A stretch of 64,000 nucleotides of DNA from assembly GCF_900188325.1 (NCBI RefSeq), contig NZ_FZPD01000002.1, forward strand, positions 1 to 64,000. Direction: 5' to 3'. Under the pieces are notes generated by a model, which was given only the letters and a program-made list of their open reading frames with translations, made no database searches and had not been told where the DNA came from. The translations under genes and the position numbers were made by a program. This DNA comes from Ekhidna lutea (GTDB lineage: Bacteria; Bacteroidota; Bacteroidia; Cytophagales; Cyclobacteriaceae). The stretch's first letter is position 1. Each line of letters begins with the position of its first letter. This document shows positions 49,053 through 58,703 of this stretch, one piece after another.

Positions 49053-49820
49053 ATGAAATACACACTGATTTTTTTACTCGCAATTTCGATGGCTGGAGCA
49101 GCACAGGCGCAGGAAAGTGACACCACCAAAACGGAGAATAAACCTGCAGTTTCGGATACCATTCCAAATTCTGCACAAAAGCAGACATCAAAAGAGGATG
49201 ACACGCCTAAAATCATTTATTATCAGTCAACGGAAGATAATAGTAGAGATCATAAAAGAAAGCGTAGGCAAGACATCAAAACCTTAAGTGGGTCCATGAG
49301 TCATAGTGGTGGGTTTGGGGCTCTCTCATTCCGTTCTACTGAGTTTAGAAATGAGTCGCTGGTGCTTGCAGGACTTAGAGGCGGATGGATCATTAATCGA
49401 ACACTAGGGATAGGAGTAGAGGGTCATGGAATTATTCCAACGGCGAAATTTGATGATATTGAAGCTGGTAGGGAAGTGAACATTCTGGGCGGATATGGCG
49501 GTATGTTTCTTGAGCTGATCTTTTTCTCCAATGAGGTCGTTCATGTAACCTTCCCGGTATCCGGTGGTGCGGGTTGGTTAGGCTACCATCGAACAAGTGA
49601 GGATGTAACCATGCCGGGCCCGATAGATCAGGAGGTAGATGGTGATGTGTTTTGGTATTTAGAGCCGGGGGCTGATCTTGAGTTCAATGTTAGCCGCAAC
49701 TTCAGACTGGCCTTGGGAGCAAGTAAAAGATTTACACAGGATTTGGAGCTTGTTAACACCAAATCAAATGCCTTTGATAAACTCAACTACTTTATCACGC
49801 TGAAGGTAGGTGGGTTCTAG
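49053..49820 (+). CDS. Outer-membrane beta-barrel protein, function unknown
   Basis: A 255-residue protein. I start it at ATG 49053, which gives a clean signal peptide (MKYTLIFLLAISMAGAAQA-Q); a TTG 48 bases upstream is in frame but adds residues before it. A polar Thr/Lys/Asp-rich region (about residues 21-75) and a basic patch (DHKRKRRQD) precede a barrel-like domain of about 180 residues. That domain has Gly/aromatic strands (LVLAGLRGGWIINRTLGIGV, NILGGYGGMFLELIFF, DLEFNVSRNFRLALGASK) and ends KLNYFITLKVGGF, a typical barrel terminus. It stands alone, divergent from leuS and closed by a terminator. No substrate or partner can be read. Confidence 0.72.
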   Translation: MKYTLIFLLAISMAGAAQAQESDTTKTENKPAVSDTIPNSAQKQTSKEDDTPKIIYYQSTEDNSRDHKRKRRQDIKTLSGSMSHSGGFGALSFRSTEFRNESLVLAGLRGGWIINRTLGIGVEGHGIIPTAKFDDIEAGREVNILGGYGGMFLELIFFSNEVVHVTFPVSGGAGWLGYHRTSEDVTMPGPIDQEVDGDVFWYLEPGADLEFNVSRNFRLALGASKRFTQDLELVNTKSNAFDKLNYFITLKVGGF

Positions 49821-49839
49821 GTCAAAACATTGAAAAAGT

Positions 49840-49873
49840 AAAAAGCCCCTTCCATTGCTGGTTGGGGCTTTTT
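49840..49873. terminator. Intrinsic terminator, usable from both sides
   Basis: AAAAAGCCCC (49840-49849) pairs with GGGGCTTTTT (49864-49873) around a 14-base loop, 20 bases after the barrel gene's stop and 27 bases past the end of the convergent lipoprotein gene. It resembles the terminator at 45792-45826. Confidence 0.88.
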
Positions 49874-49899
49874 GATTAGCGATTAGGTATATTTTAACG

Positions 49900-52449
49900 C
49901 TATTTCCGTCGACTTAGTGGAGTTAACTTCTCTTCATAAGTGAGCCTATTCCACCTGGTCTTGTATTCTTCATCAGAGATTGTCGCAGCACGACCCTTAA
50001 TGCCCGTTTTTACTTTAATGTAAAGGGTAGGTCTGTAATATTTATCGTCTGTGTACTCACTACTATAGAAGTCAATTTCATAGTTCACAGGATTAAGCAT
50101 TACTACAACCATCCCTTTATTGGTGTCTTCATCGGTTGCCCAAAAGGATATTTCCTTGCGGTTCAAAAGGAAGGGCACGGTTCCGTTAAAGTAGAAACCT
50201 GATGGAAGTCTATACATATCTGAAAAATCATTGGCTCCTTTAGCTTCGGTTTCAGCGGCTCCAGGGCTAGTCCACTTAATGCTACCGTCGGAGGTTGTCC
50301 AATCTGCTTTACCTTCAACAACAACTGGAGCATCACTTCGAAGAGTTTTAACACCTATCCAATTTTCACTATTGGGAGGGCTTCCTTTTTCTGAAGGAAC
50401 TGCTGCTCTTAAGTATAGAATTGCTTCTACTATTTCGAAAGTCGCTCCTTCAAGTTCATTATTAATAAGATCACGAATCTTTGGAAAAAATAATAGGGAA
50501 TGCGTGCTATCATTTTCTACTGAGCTATTCACACTTAAAACCTGACCATATTCATTATTCCCTCGGTCATCGATAGATAGATCAATTGCTTCGTTGTAAG
50601 CGTTAAATCCATTTGAGAAGTAAAATTCAAAAACATTATCTGAGTTTCCGTCCAGCCCATCAGAGCCGTCTGATCCATTATCGCCATCGCATACATATGC
50701 GGTAGCATCGATCTCAGCGACATCTAAGGTGCCATTATCATTATCATCAATACCTGTTCTTATTCGGATTCCGCCACTTGTACAATCTCCCAGAGCGCCT
50801 GAAAATGAAAAGATGTCAATTAAGCTATTGCTACCATTGGAACCATCATTGCCATCCAGACCATCGCAAACGTAAAATGACACGTCTACTTCAGGGTTAT
50901 CAAGATTGTTATTCATGTTGTCATCTATGCCAATCTCAACAAGAGTGCCGGCATTTGCACAATTTGCTCCGGCAGGCTCAAATGTGGTTCTGACTACACT
51001 GTTTTTACCGTTAGTACCATTTGTTCCATCACTTCCATCTGCTCCATTGCATACCGAGTGAGTGGTCAAAACCTGATCGCCTACATCTTCAAGATCGCCA
51101 TCTCCATTATTATCATAACCAAAAGTTAACTTCGTGCCACCATTGCCGCAGGTTCCAAGATCAGGTTCGGAAGTAACGATGACACTCTTTCCATCAGCAC
51201 CATTTTCTCCATTGGTGCCATCTTGCCCGTTACAAACGTATAAAGGACTTCCAATTATTTCGCCTGGTTCAAGTGTGCCATTTGCATCACTATCCAACCC
51301 TACTTCAATCTTTATTCCTCCACTACTGCAGTTGACTCCTGGTTCTTCAGTCGTTGTTTTAATTAAACCATTTAACCCATCTGTGCCGTTGTTGCCATCT
51401 TCACCATCCTGACCATCAGTGCCATCTAACCCATTACATACATAATAGGTATAGTCAATTTCATCACTTTCAAGTGTGCCATCCACTGTTACATCATCCA
51501 TTCCAACATCTATTCTAAGTCCACCATTTTCACAGCCTCCCTGGCTATCATTAAAGGATGTAACAGTCATTAAGCTACTTACTCCATCGGCTCCATCAAT
51601 ACCATCAGCTCCGTCATTTCCATCGCTTCCGTTGCATACATAGGAAGTCGCGTCAACTTCACTTTCACTCAAAGTATTGTCATTATTTGTGTCTATACCG
51701 ACCTGAATGAGCAACCCACCATTTGCGCAATTAGCTCCTGATTCCTCAGTAACGACATTTATAAGAGTGGAAAGGCCATCTGATCCATCAGTTCCGTCAG
51801 CCCCATCTTCCCCGTTGCAAATGCTATAGGAAGATTGCACTTCATTAGGATCTGCGGAATCAAGCTGTCCATTGTCATTTTGATCAAGACCGACTTCTAT
51901 TTGAATACCTCCATTCGGGCAGGAGTCATCGCTGGATACTCTGATCAGACTGGTTAATCCATCAGCACCGTCCGTACCATCTGATCCAATCGCACCGTCT
52001 TGTCCATTGCAGACGAAAAAGGAGGTTTGTACTTCATTGTCATCTAAGGAGTTATTACCGTTTATGTCGGATCCAACCTCTACAAGGGTACCGCCATTCT
52101 CACAGTTATTGCCCGGTGTTTCCGGCGAGGTTCGCGCAACAAGTTGGTTTGCGCTAGAGCCGTCTGAGCCATTAGATCCATCAGATCCATTGCAAATAAA
52201 GCTTACCGTGGATATTTCACTGTCATCCAATGTACCGTTTCCATTAGCATCTTGCCCAACAGATATTTTGACTCCTCCGTTGGAGCAATTGTCTCCGGCT
52301 TGCTCATCCTGAACATCTACAAGTGCATTAAAGCCATCAATACCATCAACTCCATTAACTGGGTCGGTGGTGGTTTCGCTGCATGAATAAATTAGAAATG
52401 TAAAAAGTAAGAAGCTGGTTCTTAATGATTTAAGGGTGAGTTTAATCAT
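49900..52449 (-). CDS. Lipoprotein with nine EF-hand-like/collagen-like repeats and a C-terminal beta domain
   Basis: An 849-residue protein starting at ATG 52449. A GTG 51 bases upstream is in frame but would bury the signal. The lipoprotein signal is MIKLTLKSLRTSFLLFTFLIYSC (Cys23). Residues about 33-610 are nine units of about 60-70 residues. Each unit has a first Cys in NCxNGG, a 12-residue loop matching an EF-hand (for example DANGNGTLDDSE: D1, N3, N5, G6, L8, E12), a second Cys in the VCNG motif, and a Gly-x-x run such as DGTDGQDGEDGNNGTDG. The last 235 residues are non-repetitive and beta-rich, broadly like DNRLRE/CBM96-type jelly rolls (AILYLRAAVP; YYRPTLYIKVK). Calcium binding and disulfides are inferred from motifs. 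It probably acts as a surface stalk carrying the C-terminal domain; no enzyme motif is seen. Confidence 0.8.
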   Translation of the reverse strand: MIKLTLKSLRTSFLLFTFLIYSCSETTTDPVNGVDGIDGFNALVDVQDEQAGDNCSNGGVKISVGQDANGNGTLDDSEISTVSFICNGSDGSNGSDGSSANQLVARTSPETPGNNCENGGTLVEVGSDINGNNSLDDNEVQTSFFVCNGQDGAIGSDGTDGADGLTSLIRVSSDDSCPNGGIQIEVGLDQNDNGQLDSADPNEVQSSYSICNGEDGADGTDGSDGLSTLINVVTEESGANCANGGLLIQVGIDTNNDNTLSESEVDATSYVCNGSDGNDGADGIDGADGVSSLMTVTSFNDSQGGCENGGLRIDVGMDDVTVDGTLESDEIDYTYYVCNGLDGTDGQDGEDGNNGTDGLNGLIKTTTEEPGVNCSSGGIKIEVGLDSDANGTLEPGEIIGSPLYVCNGQDGTNGENGADGKSVIVTSEPDLGTCGNGGTKLTFGYDNNGDGDLEDVGDQVLTTHSVCNGADGSDGTNGTNGKNSVVRTTFEPAGANCANAGTLVEIGIDDNMNNNLDNPEVDVSFYVCDGLDGNDGSNGSNSLIDIFSFSGALGDCTSGGIRIRTGIDDNDNGTLDVAEIDATAYVCDGDNGSDGSDGLDGNSDNVFEFYFSNGFNAYNEAIDLSIDDRGNNEYGQVLSVNSSVENDSTHSLLFFPKIRDLINNELEGATFEIVEAILYLRAAVPSEKGSPPNSENWIGVKTLRSDAPVVVEGKADWTTSDGSIKWTSPGAAETEAKGANDFSDMYRLPSGFYFNGTVPFLLNRKEISFWATDEDTNKGMVVVMLNPVNYEIDFYSSEYTDDKYYRPTLYIKVKTGIKGRAATISDEEYKTRWNRLTYEEKLTPLSRRK
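50640..52350 (-). repeat. Nine tandem EF-hand-like/Gly-x-x repeats within the lipoprotein gene
   Basis: The units run about 180-210 bases and are diverged in DNA but keep the pattern Cys-x-NGG, EF-hand-like loop, Cys-N/D-G and a Gly-Asp-rich spacer. The spacer varies in length from unit to unit, which suggests slippage in the Gly-x-x part. Confidence 0.8.
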
Positions 52450-52671
52450 TGTTGTAGTGATTGAATTAGAACGATTAGTTTTTAAATGTAATATTATCAC
52501 GAAAAAATATAATTATTCTTTGAGAAACAAATTTTTTCGACGAACACCCTATTGTACACTATTGAACAATTGATTAGTAGGTATATAAGTTAAGTGTTTG
52601 TAAAATAGGTTGTTACAATTTCTGGCACCTTTTCTGTCACATAATCAATCGAAAATTGAAACCTTTGCACC

Positions 52672-55125
52672 ATGCTTACATCATTCAAACTTTTTATACG
52701 ATCATTTAGGAGGAATAAACTATTCTCTGTCATCAATATCCTGGGATTGACTGTAGGCTTTTTTGCCTCCATATTGATCTATTTGTATGTTCAGAATGAA
52801 CTCAGTTATGACCAATTTCATGAGAATGGTGAGCAAATTTATCGGGTGAACCAAACATTTATTTGGGGAGAAGACAACCCCAATCAATTTGCAAGTACAG
52901 GGCCTGGTGTTGGATATGCGATCTCTGAGGAAATACCTGAAGCAAGGCAAATTGTTAGGATACACACTCCGGAAATGATGCCTGTTCGTTTCAAAGATAA
53001 GGACGAGGAAAAATTTTTTAATGATGAGTATGTGTTGGCAGCAGACTCAAACTTCTTTGAGGTGTTTACCTACCCATTGTTAAAAGGAGACAAGTATACG
53101 GTCCTGGATAAACCAAACTCAATGGTGCTTACAGAAAAGGTAGCTAAGAGATACTTTGGCAATGAAGATCCGGTTGGTAAGCTTATAGATTTAGCAGGTG
53201 GACCTATACGACAAACTTTTGTAGTGACCGGTGTTGTAGCTGACAAAAATCAGAATTCCTATATCGATTTTGATATTTTAATCTCACTAAACAGCATTGA
53301 TCGAGTGAAAAGGAGTAATTGGAGTTGGATGTGGACGACTTTCGAAACGTTTATTCTTCTAGAAAAAGGCACAGACCCTGATCAAGTTCGAGCTAAGCTC
53401 AATCATCTACCTGAAAAACACGCGATTGAAACCCTGGAGGTAATGGGGTATACCTATGAAGAATATATTGCTGCTGGTAAGGAGTGGAATTTGTATCTAC
53501 AGCCTTTTCAGGATATCCACCTGCATTCATCCAATATTTATAGTCGATTAAGCGAAGTTGGAGATTTTAAAATAGTTGCTGCCTTGATCGGGTCTGCATT
53601 TTTTTTGGTTATCCTATCATGTATTAATTTCATAAACCTGAGTACAGCGCAGTTTACAACCAGAGCAAAGGATGTAGCTCTTAGAAAAGTATTAGGTGGG
53701 AGTAAGTCAGCATTCATCAAAAGGTTTTTTGGTGAATCGCTTGCCTATTGTTTGATAGCCATTTTTGTGGCACTAGCTGTTTTATTTTACACGATTCCAT
53801 TTATCAATCAGGCGATGGGAACTGATCTTTCTCTTTCTTTAATGAAAGAACCGGTTCTTATTGTATTTGTATTTGCACTGGTTTTATTGGTTAGTGCGGT
53901 CGCTGGATTATATCCTTTTATATTCTTCAATTCCTTTAATCCTACATCAGCTATGAAAGGGGAGATGCGTTCAGGCAAGAGAGGGTTGAGATTGAGAAAC
54001 GGGATGTTGGTTACGCAATATGTACTTTCCTTTCTTTTAATTATCGGAACTATCACGATATATAAGCAACTCAATCACTTCATGAATGCGGATATGGGTT
54101 TCAGCAAGGACAATCTAATGATTGTTGAAAACGCACACTGGTCAGGATCGCAAGAAGAGCTAGCTGATGAGATTGCAAATCTAGATGGTGTTACAGGAAC
54201 TGCTGTTTGTGATGCAACTCCTATGATTGTATATAATGGTGATCGCTTTATGCCTGACAAGCCTGAGGGTGGATCATTGCCATTGAATTATGTGCTCGGA
54301 GATGATGATTACATAAAATTGCTGGAAATTGAAATGGCAGTAGGGCGCAGCTTTGATCCTTCTTTTTCTGATGATGTAAATGGAATTGTTATTAATGAAA
54401 CAGCTGCACGAACCATTGGCTGGGCTGTGAATGAAGATATCTTAAATCGAAAAATCACCAACTGGAGTGGTACCTATCATATCATTGGAGTGGCAAAAGA
54501 TTTTAATTTTCTATCGCTACATTCTCCAATAGAACCTTTTGCTATTTTCCACTCAAATTCTAATGCGCAAGGAGAGAGACCTTTAACCCGAATAATGGTT
54601 AAATCTCATTCTACCGAAGCTGACTTTAAACAGTTGCTTACATCGATTGAAGAAAAGTGGAATGAGTTTGCTCCTGGAAGACCGTTTGAACACTTGATAT
54701 TAAGTGATCATTTCGAGCGAACGTATCAAACTGAGGAGCGCTTTGGAAGTGTGCTGTCCTTCTTTGCTTTGCTCACAATTATAATAGCGTCACTTGGATT
54801 ATTCGGCATAGTTGTGTTTACCATAGAACAAAAGCTTAAAGAAATAGGAGTGCGGAAAGTGCTGGGCGCTTCTATTAGTAGTATAGTAGTACTTTTTTCC
54901 AGGAGCTACGTGAAACTGCTAATAGTTGCATTTTGTATAGCTGCTCCGTTTGGCTACTACTTTATGAATATTTGGCTATCTGATTTTGAATACAAGATCA
55001 ATATGAGCGCAGGAATATTCTTGATGGCACTGGGAATCCTCCTGATAATCTCTTTGGTCATCTGCATTGTTCAGACCGCTAAAGCTTCACTTATGAATCC
55101 CTCAGAAGTACTTAAAGATGAATGA
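52672..55125 (+). CDS. MacB/FtsX-type ABC transporter permease
   Basis: An 817-residue permease from ATG 52672. The first 45 residues (FKLFIRSFRRNKLFSVINIL, then GLTVGFFASILIYLYV) are the typical start of Bacteroidota MacB-like permeases. A periplasmic MacB-core domain follows (ELSYDQFHENGEQIYRVNQT), then three membrane helices around residues 290-420. A second periplasmic domain and a C-terminal set of three helices complete it (about 690-810), with the conserved LKEIGVRKVLGASISSIVVL loop. There is no ATP-binding subunit nearby, so its ATPase must be encoded elsewhere. AACCTTTG lies 10-17 bases before the start and is a 7-of-8 match to the -7 consensus. Relatives export lipoproteins, peptides or drugs, or act as mechanotransmission complexes; the substrate is unknown. 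Confidence 0.9.
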   Translation: MLTSFKLFIRSFRRNKLFSVINILGLTVGFFASILIYLYVQNELSYDQFHENGEQIYRVNQTFIWGEDNPNQFASTGPGVGYAISEEIPEARQIVRIHTPEMMPVRFKDKDEEKFFNDEYVLAADSNFFEVFTYPLLKGDKYTVLDKPNSMVLTEKVAKRYFGNEDPVGKLIDLAGGPIRQTFVVTGVVADKNQNSYIDFDILISLNSIDRVKRSNWSWMWTTFETFILLEKGTDPDQVRAKLNHLPEKHAIETLEVMGYTYEEYIAAGKEWNLYLQPFQDIHLHSSNIYSRLSEVGDFKIVAALIGSAFFLVILSCINFINLSTAQFTTRAKDVALRKVLGGSKSAFIKRFFGESLAYCLIAIFVALAVLFYTIPFINQAMGTDLSLSLMKEPVLIVFVFALVLLVSAVAGLYPFIFFNSFNPTSAMKGEMRSGKRGLRLRNGMLVTQYVLSFLLIIGTITIYKQLNHFMNADMGFSKDNLMIVENAHWSGSQEELADEIANLDGVTGTAVCDATPMIVYNGDRFMPDKPEGGSLPLNYVLGDDDYIKLLEIEMAVGRSFDPSFSDDVNGIVINETAARTIGWAVNEDILNRKITNWSGTYHIIGVAKDFNFLSLHSPIEPFAIFHSNSNAQGERPLTRIMVKSHSTEADFKQLLTSIEEKWNEFAPGRPFEHLILSDHFERTYQTEERFGSVLSFFALLTIIIASLGLFGIVVFTIEQKLKEIGVRKVLGASISSIVVLFSRSYVKLLIVAFCIAAPFGYYFMNIWLSDFEYKINMSAGIFLMALGILLIISLVICIVQTAKASLMNPSEVLKDE

Positions 55126-55139
55126 TTATTGTTCATTCA
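55119..55139. terminator. Small hairpin across two convergent stop codons
   Basis: TGAATGA (55119-55125) pairs with TCATTCA (55133-55139) around a 7-base loop. The permease ends at 55125 and the peroxiredoxin gene ends at 55126, so this hairpin spans both stops. It lacks a clear T-run, so its role as a terminator is tentative. Confidence 0.35.
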
Positions 55140-55575
55140 ACACTTTGAGAGCACCTTTAATGTGAGGTTCTGATTGAAATTCAGCTCGGAAGGTATGAAT
55201 AATGATACCTTCCTTATTCACAACAAAAGTGGCTCTTCCGGGTAGAAGGCCAAGAATAGATGACACCTTAAATGCCTTTTGAGCTTCCTTTTTAGGATCA
55301 CTCAGCAATTTAAATGGCAACTCTCGTCGATTAGCTACTTTTTTGTGTGACTCAGGGCTGTCCTTGCTTATTCCTATTACCTCGGCACCCGCAGCTTTAA
55401 AGTCTTCATAGTTATCGCGAAAACTGCAAGCCTGTTGTGTACAAACGCGAGTATTATCCTTGGGATAAAAGTAAATAACCAAAGGCTGTTTGCCTTTATA
55501 ATCATGAAATGAAACCATTTTTCCATCCTGATCCTCGAGGGTAAGATCCGGAATTAGTTCACCTTTTTGAAGCAT
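55126..55575 (-). CDS. bcp: Peroxiredoxin, BCP/PrxQ type
   Basis: A 149-residue thiol peroxidase that reduces hydroperoxides in the cytoplasm. The active-site pattern P-x3-T-x2-C is present in FYPKDNTRVCTQQACSFRD. The first Cys is the peroxidatic one, and the second, five residues later, is the resolving Cys typical of PrxQ. The usual 'TPGC' is 'TRVC' here, a change at two variable positions. The length matches the family. There is no signal peptide. Its 5' end overlaps the upstream MMPL gene by 17 bases, which suggests one transcript. Expected electron donor is thioredoxin (family knowledge). Confidence 0.92.
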   Translation of the reverse strand: MLQKGELIPDLTLEDQDGKMVSFHDYKGKQPLVIYFYPKDNTRVCTQQACSFRDNYEDFKAAGAEVIGISKDSPESHKKVANRRELPFKLLSDPKKEAQKAFKVSSILGLLPGRATFVVNKEGIIIHTFRAEFQSEPHIKGALKVLNEQ

Positions 55576-57787
55576 GCTTTCTAAATCTCATAAGTAAAAG
55601 TGGAAGTATGGTCAAATCGATAAGTAATGCAATTAAAAGTGAAAGACAAACGAAGAGCCCAAGGTAAAAGGTTGCACCAAAGTTTGAAAAAAGATAAAGA
55701 GCAAAGCCTGCAATCATGATAATTGTAGTAATCAACATCGCACTCCCTGCATGCTTAAAAGTGTTTTCCATCCTTAAATGTGGGTCACCCTCTTTATTTT
55801 TCAGGTAATAGCTCATCATGTGAATGGTATCATCCACGGCTATCCCAAAAGCAATGGTAAATATGATGGCGGTGGTCATTTTCAATGATATGCCCAGCCA
55901 GCCCAATATTCCTGCAATAAGAATAAGTGGGATCAAATTAGGTATCAGACTAATAATCATAAGCTTCCAAGATCTAAAATATAAACCCAAAATCAAGCCA
56001 ATAATGCCAACGGCAGTGACCAGACCTTTAAGCAAGTTGATGGAAAGCAATTCATGACTTTTGTCAATTAGGAAGGTTGTGCCTGTTATTCGATAGTTGA
56101 TTAAATCCTTATTAATTGTATCATCCAGATAAGAAAGAAGCTTTTTATTTCTAAGATCTGTCTCATGAGAACCTAACTCAGGAAAGAAACCAATTAGTCT
56201 GGCCACTTTTCCATCTTCCGTTACCAGCTTATCCAGGCGCTTAGGATCAATTCTGTTTTTTAGTCGAATGTTTCGTTTGTATTGATTTTGTTGAGTGGGG
56301 TATTGAAAGTTTTCATTCAGGCCACCATTTTGCACCATATTAAGGTACTTTATGATTGTGGCTGGCGACTGAACCTTGGCAATCGGGTATTGATTGAGTA
56401 AATAATCTTCAATTTTCACAATCTCATCCATTACTTGCTTGTTCCAAATTGTAAGTGACGTATCAGCTACTTCCACACGCACCTCATAGGGTTTAGACCC
56501 TCCCAGCTGTTCATCTGCATATTCAAAATCGCGTCTAACCTGCGAATCTTTTGGGAGGTCATCAAGTAAAAAGGAGTTGATTTTCAATTGGCTTATACCG
56601 GGTATAAGTATAGCTGCCAATATGATTACACTTATAGATATTTTACCCTTATTGCTGATAAGTATTGGCAGCCAGGAACGAGGGATTTCTATTAAAGATT
56701 TCTCTGTGGAATAGGAGGTTACGGATGCTACAAGCAGCCCAAAAGTGAACGTAACTATAAAAGCGAAAAGGATTCCAACAGCAGCGAGTACACCCAGGAT
56801 TTGCACAGGTTCAGTAGTGATCCAAATCAAACTAAGAAACCCAATAGCGGTAGTTACTGATGTTAGAAGTGTGGGAATCCAGACAATGCTGAGTGCCTGC
56901 TTAAGTTTATCCGCTTTTTGATTGGCCTCTGTTTTCTTTAGTGCATTCATTAAATGAACAGCATCAGACATGGAAACAAAGAAGAGAATAGGAGGGAGTA
57001 AGGAACTTAGCAGATTGATTTTGACACCAACCATGCCAACCAATCCAAATAGCCAGACGATAGAAAGTAAGCTAATGAGAAATGGAAGTAAAGCAGACTT
57101 GAAATTTCTAAAAATCAATAAAAGCAGAGCGAAACTTAAAATAAGAGATCCTATAAGAAACTTACCAAAATCATTCTGAATATATGAGATGAACACTCCC
57201 GCAGCACTGAGTTTGCCTACTAATCTGATTTTGGGGATTTCATATATCTGAGCTTTTAAACGTATGGCGTCCAGCAACCGCTCACTTCGCTTTTGATCAT
57301 TGAAATGTGCATGGTTCAAATAGATACTAAGCGCATCACGATTTGAACTAAAGGCTGCCTTGTAAAATGGATTGCCAAATATCCGAAGGCTATCCTGCTT
57401 CATCTGATACTCAGATGGAGAATCCGTATGCATTAGCGGAAAAATTACAAGCCCTGTTGGCGACTTAATTACGTGTTGCAATGAAAGCGGTGAATAGACG
57501 TTTTTTACATCCGGAATATTGTTGAGTGATTTTTCAAATTTTGCGGCATTGGCCAGATAGGATTCATTAAATATCCCTCCATCATTTTCGATGATTATAT
57601 GCAGGTAATCATTGTCGTACCCAAACTGCTCTACATGCTTCTGGTATGCTCTACTATCTGGATGATTATTTGGGAAAAACTTCTCAAATTCGAAATCAAA
57701 AGCCAGATATTGGAGGTGCCAGCCCAAAACGGCTGTAATGACAACCAATAAACTGGTCATTATCACCTTTCCCTTTAGGGTTATCAA
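55559..57787 (-). CDS. MMPL/RND-superfamily transporter
   Basis: A 742-residue membrane protein of the patched/MMPL type. It has one N-terminal helix, a large periplasmic loop (about 35-215), a helix bundle of five or six (about 215-370), a second loop and a second bundle (about 590-735). The sterol-sensing-like stretch FFVSMSDAVHLMNALKKTEA and its partner IAFGIAVDDTIHMMSYYLKN carry the conserved Asp residues of the RND proton relay. Family members move lipids, hopanoids or drugs using the proton gradient. The start is uncertain: TTG 57787 is used here, ATG 57760 would trim nine residues, and the frame stays open and family-like (LDKYVERLITLKGK) 33 bases further upstream without a standard start codon. 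It overlaps the peroxiredoxin gene and is divergent from thyA. Confidence 0.87.
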   Translation of the reverse strand: MITLKGKVIMTSLLVVITAVLGWHLQYLAFDFEFEKFFPNNHPDSRAYQKHVEQFGYDNDYLHIIIENDGGIFNESYLANAAKFEKSLNNIPDVKNVYSPLSLQHVIKSPTGLVIFPLMHTDSPSEYQMKQDSLRIFGNPFYKAAFSSNRDALSIYLNHAHFNDQKRSERLLDAIRLKAQIYEIPKIRLVGKLSAAGVFISYIQNDFGKFLIGSLILSFALLLLIFRNFKSALLPFLISLLSIVWLFGLVGMVGVKINLLSSLLPPILFFVSMSDAVHLMNALKKTEANQKADKLKQALSIVWIPTLLTSVTTAIGFLSLIWITTEPVQILGVLAAVGILFAFIVTFTFGLLVASVTSYSTEKSLIEIPRSWLPILISNKGKISISVIILAAILIPGISQLKINSFLLDDLPKDSQVRRDFEYADEQLGGSKPYEVRVEVADTSLTIWNKQVMDEIVKIEDYLLNQYPIAKVQSPATIIKYLNMVQNGGLNENFQYPTQQNQYKRNIRLKNRIDPKRLDKLVTEDGKVARLIGFFPELGSHETDLRNKKLLSYLDDTINKDLINYRITGTTFLIDKSHELLSINLLKGLVTAVGIIGLILGLYFRSWKLMIISLIPNLIPLILIAGILGWLGISLKMTTAIIFTIAFGIAVDDTIHMMSYYLKNKEGDPHLRMENTFKHAGSAMLITTIIMIAGFALYLFSNFGATFYLGLFVCLSLLIALLIDLTILPLLLMRFRKHASKR

Positions 57788-57839
57788 CCGCTCGACATAT
57801 TTATCTAATCGTGGGTTCAGGGTTTGTTCGTTTAAAAGT

Positions 57840-57847
57840 TAATTTTG
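57840..57847 (+). promoter_or_regulatory. Bacteroidota-type -7 element before thyA
   Basis: TAATTTTG matches TAnnTTTG exactly and ends 19 bases before the thyA ATG, so transcription would start within a short leader. The -33 TTG is not obvious. Confidence 0.45.
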
Positions 57848-57866
57848 TTACCAAACTACGAACAGA

Positions 57867-58661
57867 ATGCAACAATACCTGAACCTAATGCAACATATCC
57901 TGGACAATGGTACCCAAAAGGGTGACAGGACAGGAACTGGGACAAAAAGTGTCTTTGGGTATCAGATGCGTTTTGATCTAAGCGAAGGGTTTCCATGCGT
58001 GACAACCAAAAAACTTCACTTGCGATCAATCATACATGAATTGCTTTGGTTTTTACAGGGTGATCAAAACATCAAGTACTTAAAAGAAAACGGTGTAAGG
58101 ATATGGGATGAATGGGCAGATGAAGAGGGAAATCTCGGTCCTGTTTACGGTGTTCAATGGAGAAGCTGGGAAACACCGGATGGTCGAAAAATTGATCAGA
58201 TTAAAAACCTGATTCATAACATTAAAACAAATCCAAACAGCAGAAGACACATTGTAAGTGCGTGGAATGTCGCAGATGTTGATAATATGGCCTTGCCGCC
58301 ATGTCACACACTTTTCCAGTTTTATGTGGCTGATGGAAAGCTGAGCTGTCAGTTGTACCAGCGTAGTGCGGATGTTTTTCTAGGCGTCCCTTTCAATATC
58401 GCATCTTATGCTCTGTTTACCATGATGATTGCGCAGGTGTGTGATTTACAGCCTGGAGATTTTGTTCACACGTTTGGGGATGCACACTTGTATTCCAATC
58501 ATATGGAACAAGCGCATTTACAACTTACCAGGGAACCAAGAGAACTACCAACAATGAAGATTAATCCAGGTGTTAAGGACATTTTCGGATTTAAGTATGA
58601 GGATTTTGAGTTGATGAATTATGATCCACACCCACACATAAAGGGTGCGGTCGCAGTGTAA
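57867..58661 (+). CDS. thyA: Thymidylate synthase
   Basis: A 264-residue enzyme, identical in length to the E. coli ThyA. It methylates dUMP to dTMP using methylene-tetrahydrofolate, which it oxidises to dihydrofolate. The catalytic Cys is residue 146 in the motif [12 protein letters not shown], and the phosphate-binding Arg is in the loop [12 protein letters not shown]. The substrate-binding [17 protein letters not shown] is present. The C-terminus ends [10 protein letters not shown], as expected for closing the active site. No dihydrofolate reductase gene follows it in this window; the next gene is sdaAB. Confidence 0.98.
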   Translation: MQQYLNLMQHILDNGTQKGDRTGTGTKSVFGYQMRFDLSEGFPCVTTKKLHLRSIIHELLWFLQGDQNIKYLKENGVRIWDEWADEEGNLGPVYGVQWRSWETPDGRKIDQIKNLIHNIKTNPNSRRHIVSAWNVADVDNMALPPCHTLFQFYVADGKLSCQLYQRSADVFLGVPFNIASYALFTMMIAQVCDLQPGDFVHTFGDAHLYSNHMEQAHLQLTREPRELPTMKINPGVKDIFGFKYEDFELMNYDPHPHIKGAVAV

Positions 58662-58703
58662 CATTTTTGCTCCATAGATAGTCAACTAATCAATTAGTAA
58701 TTC

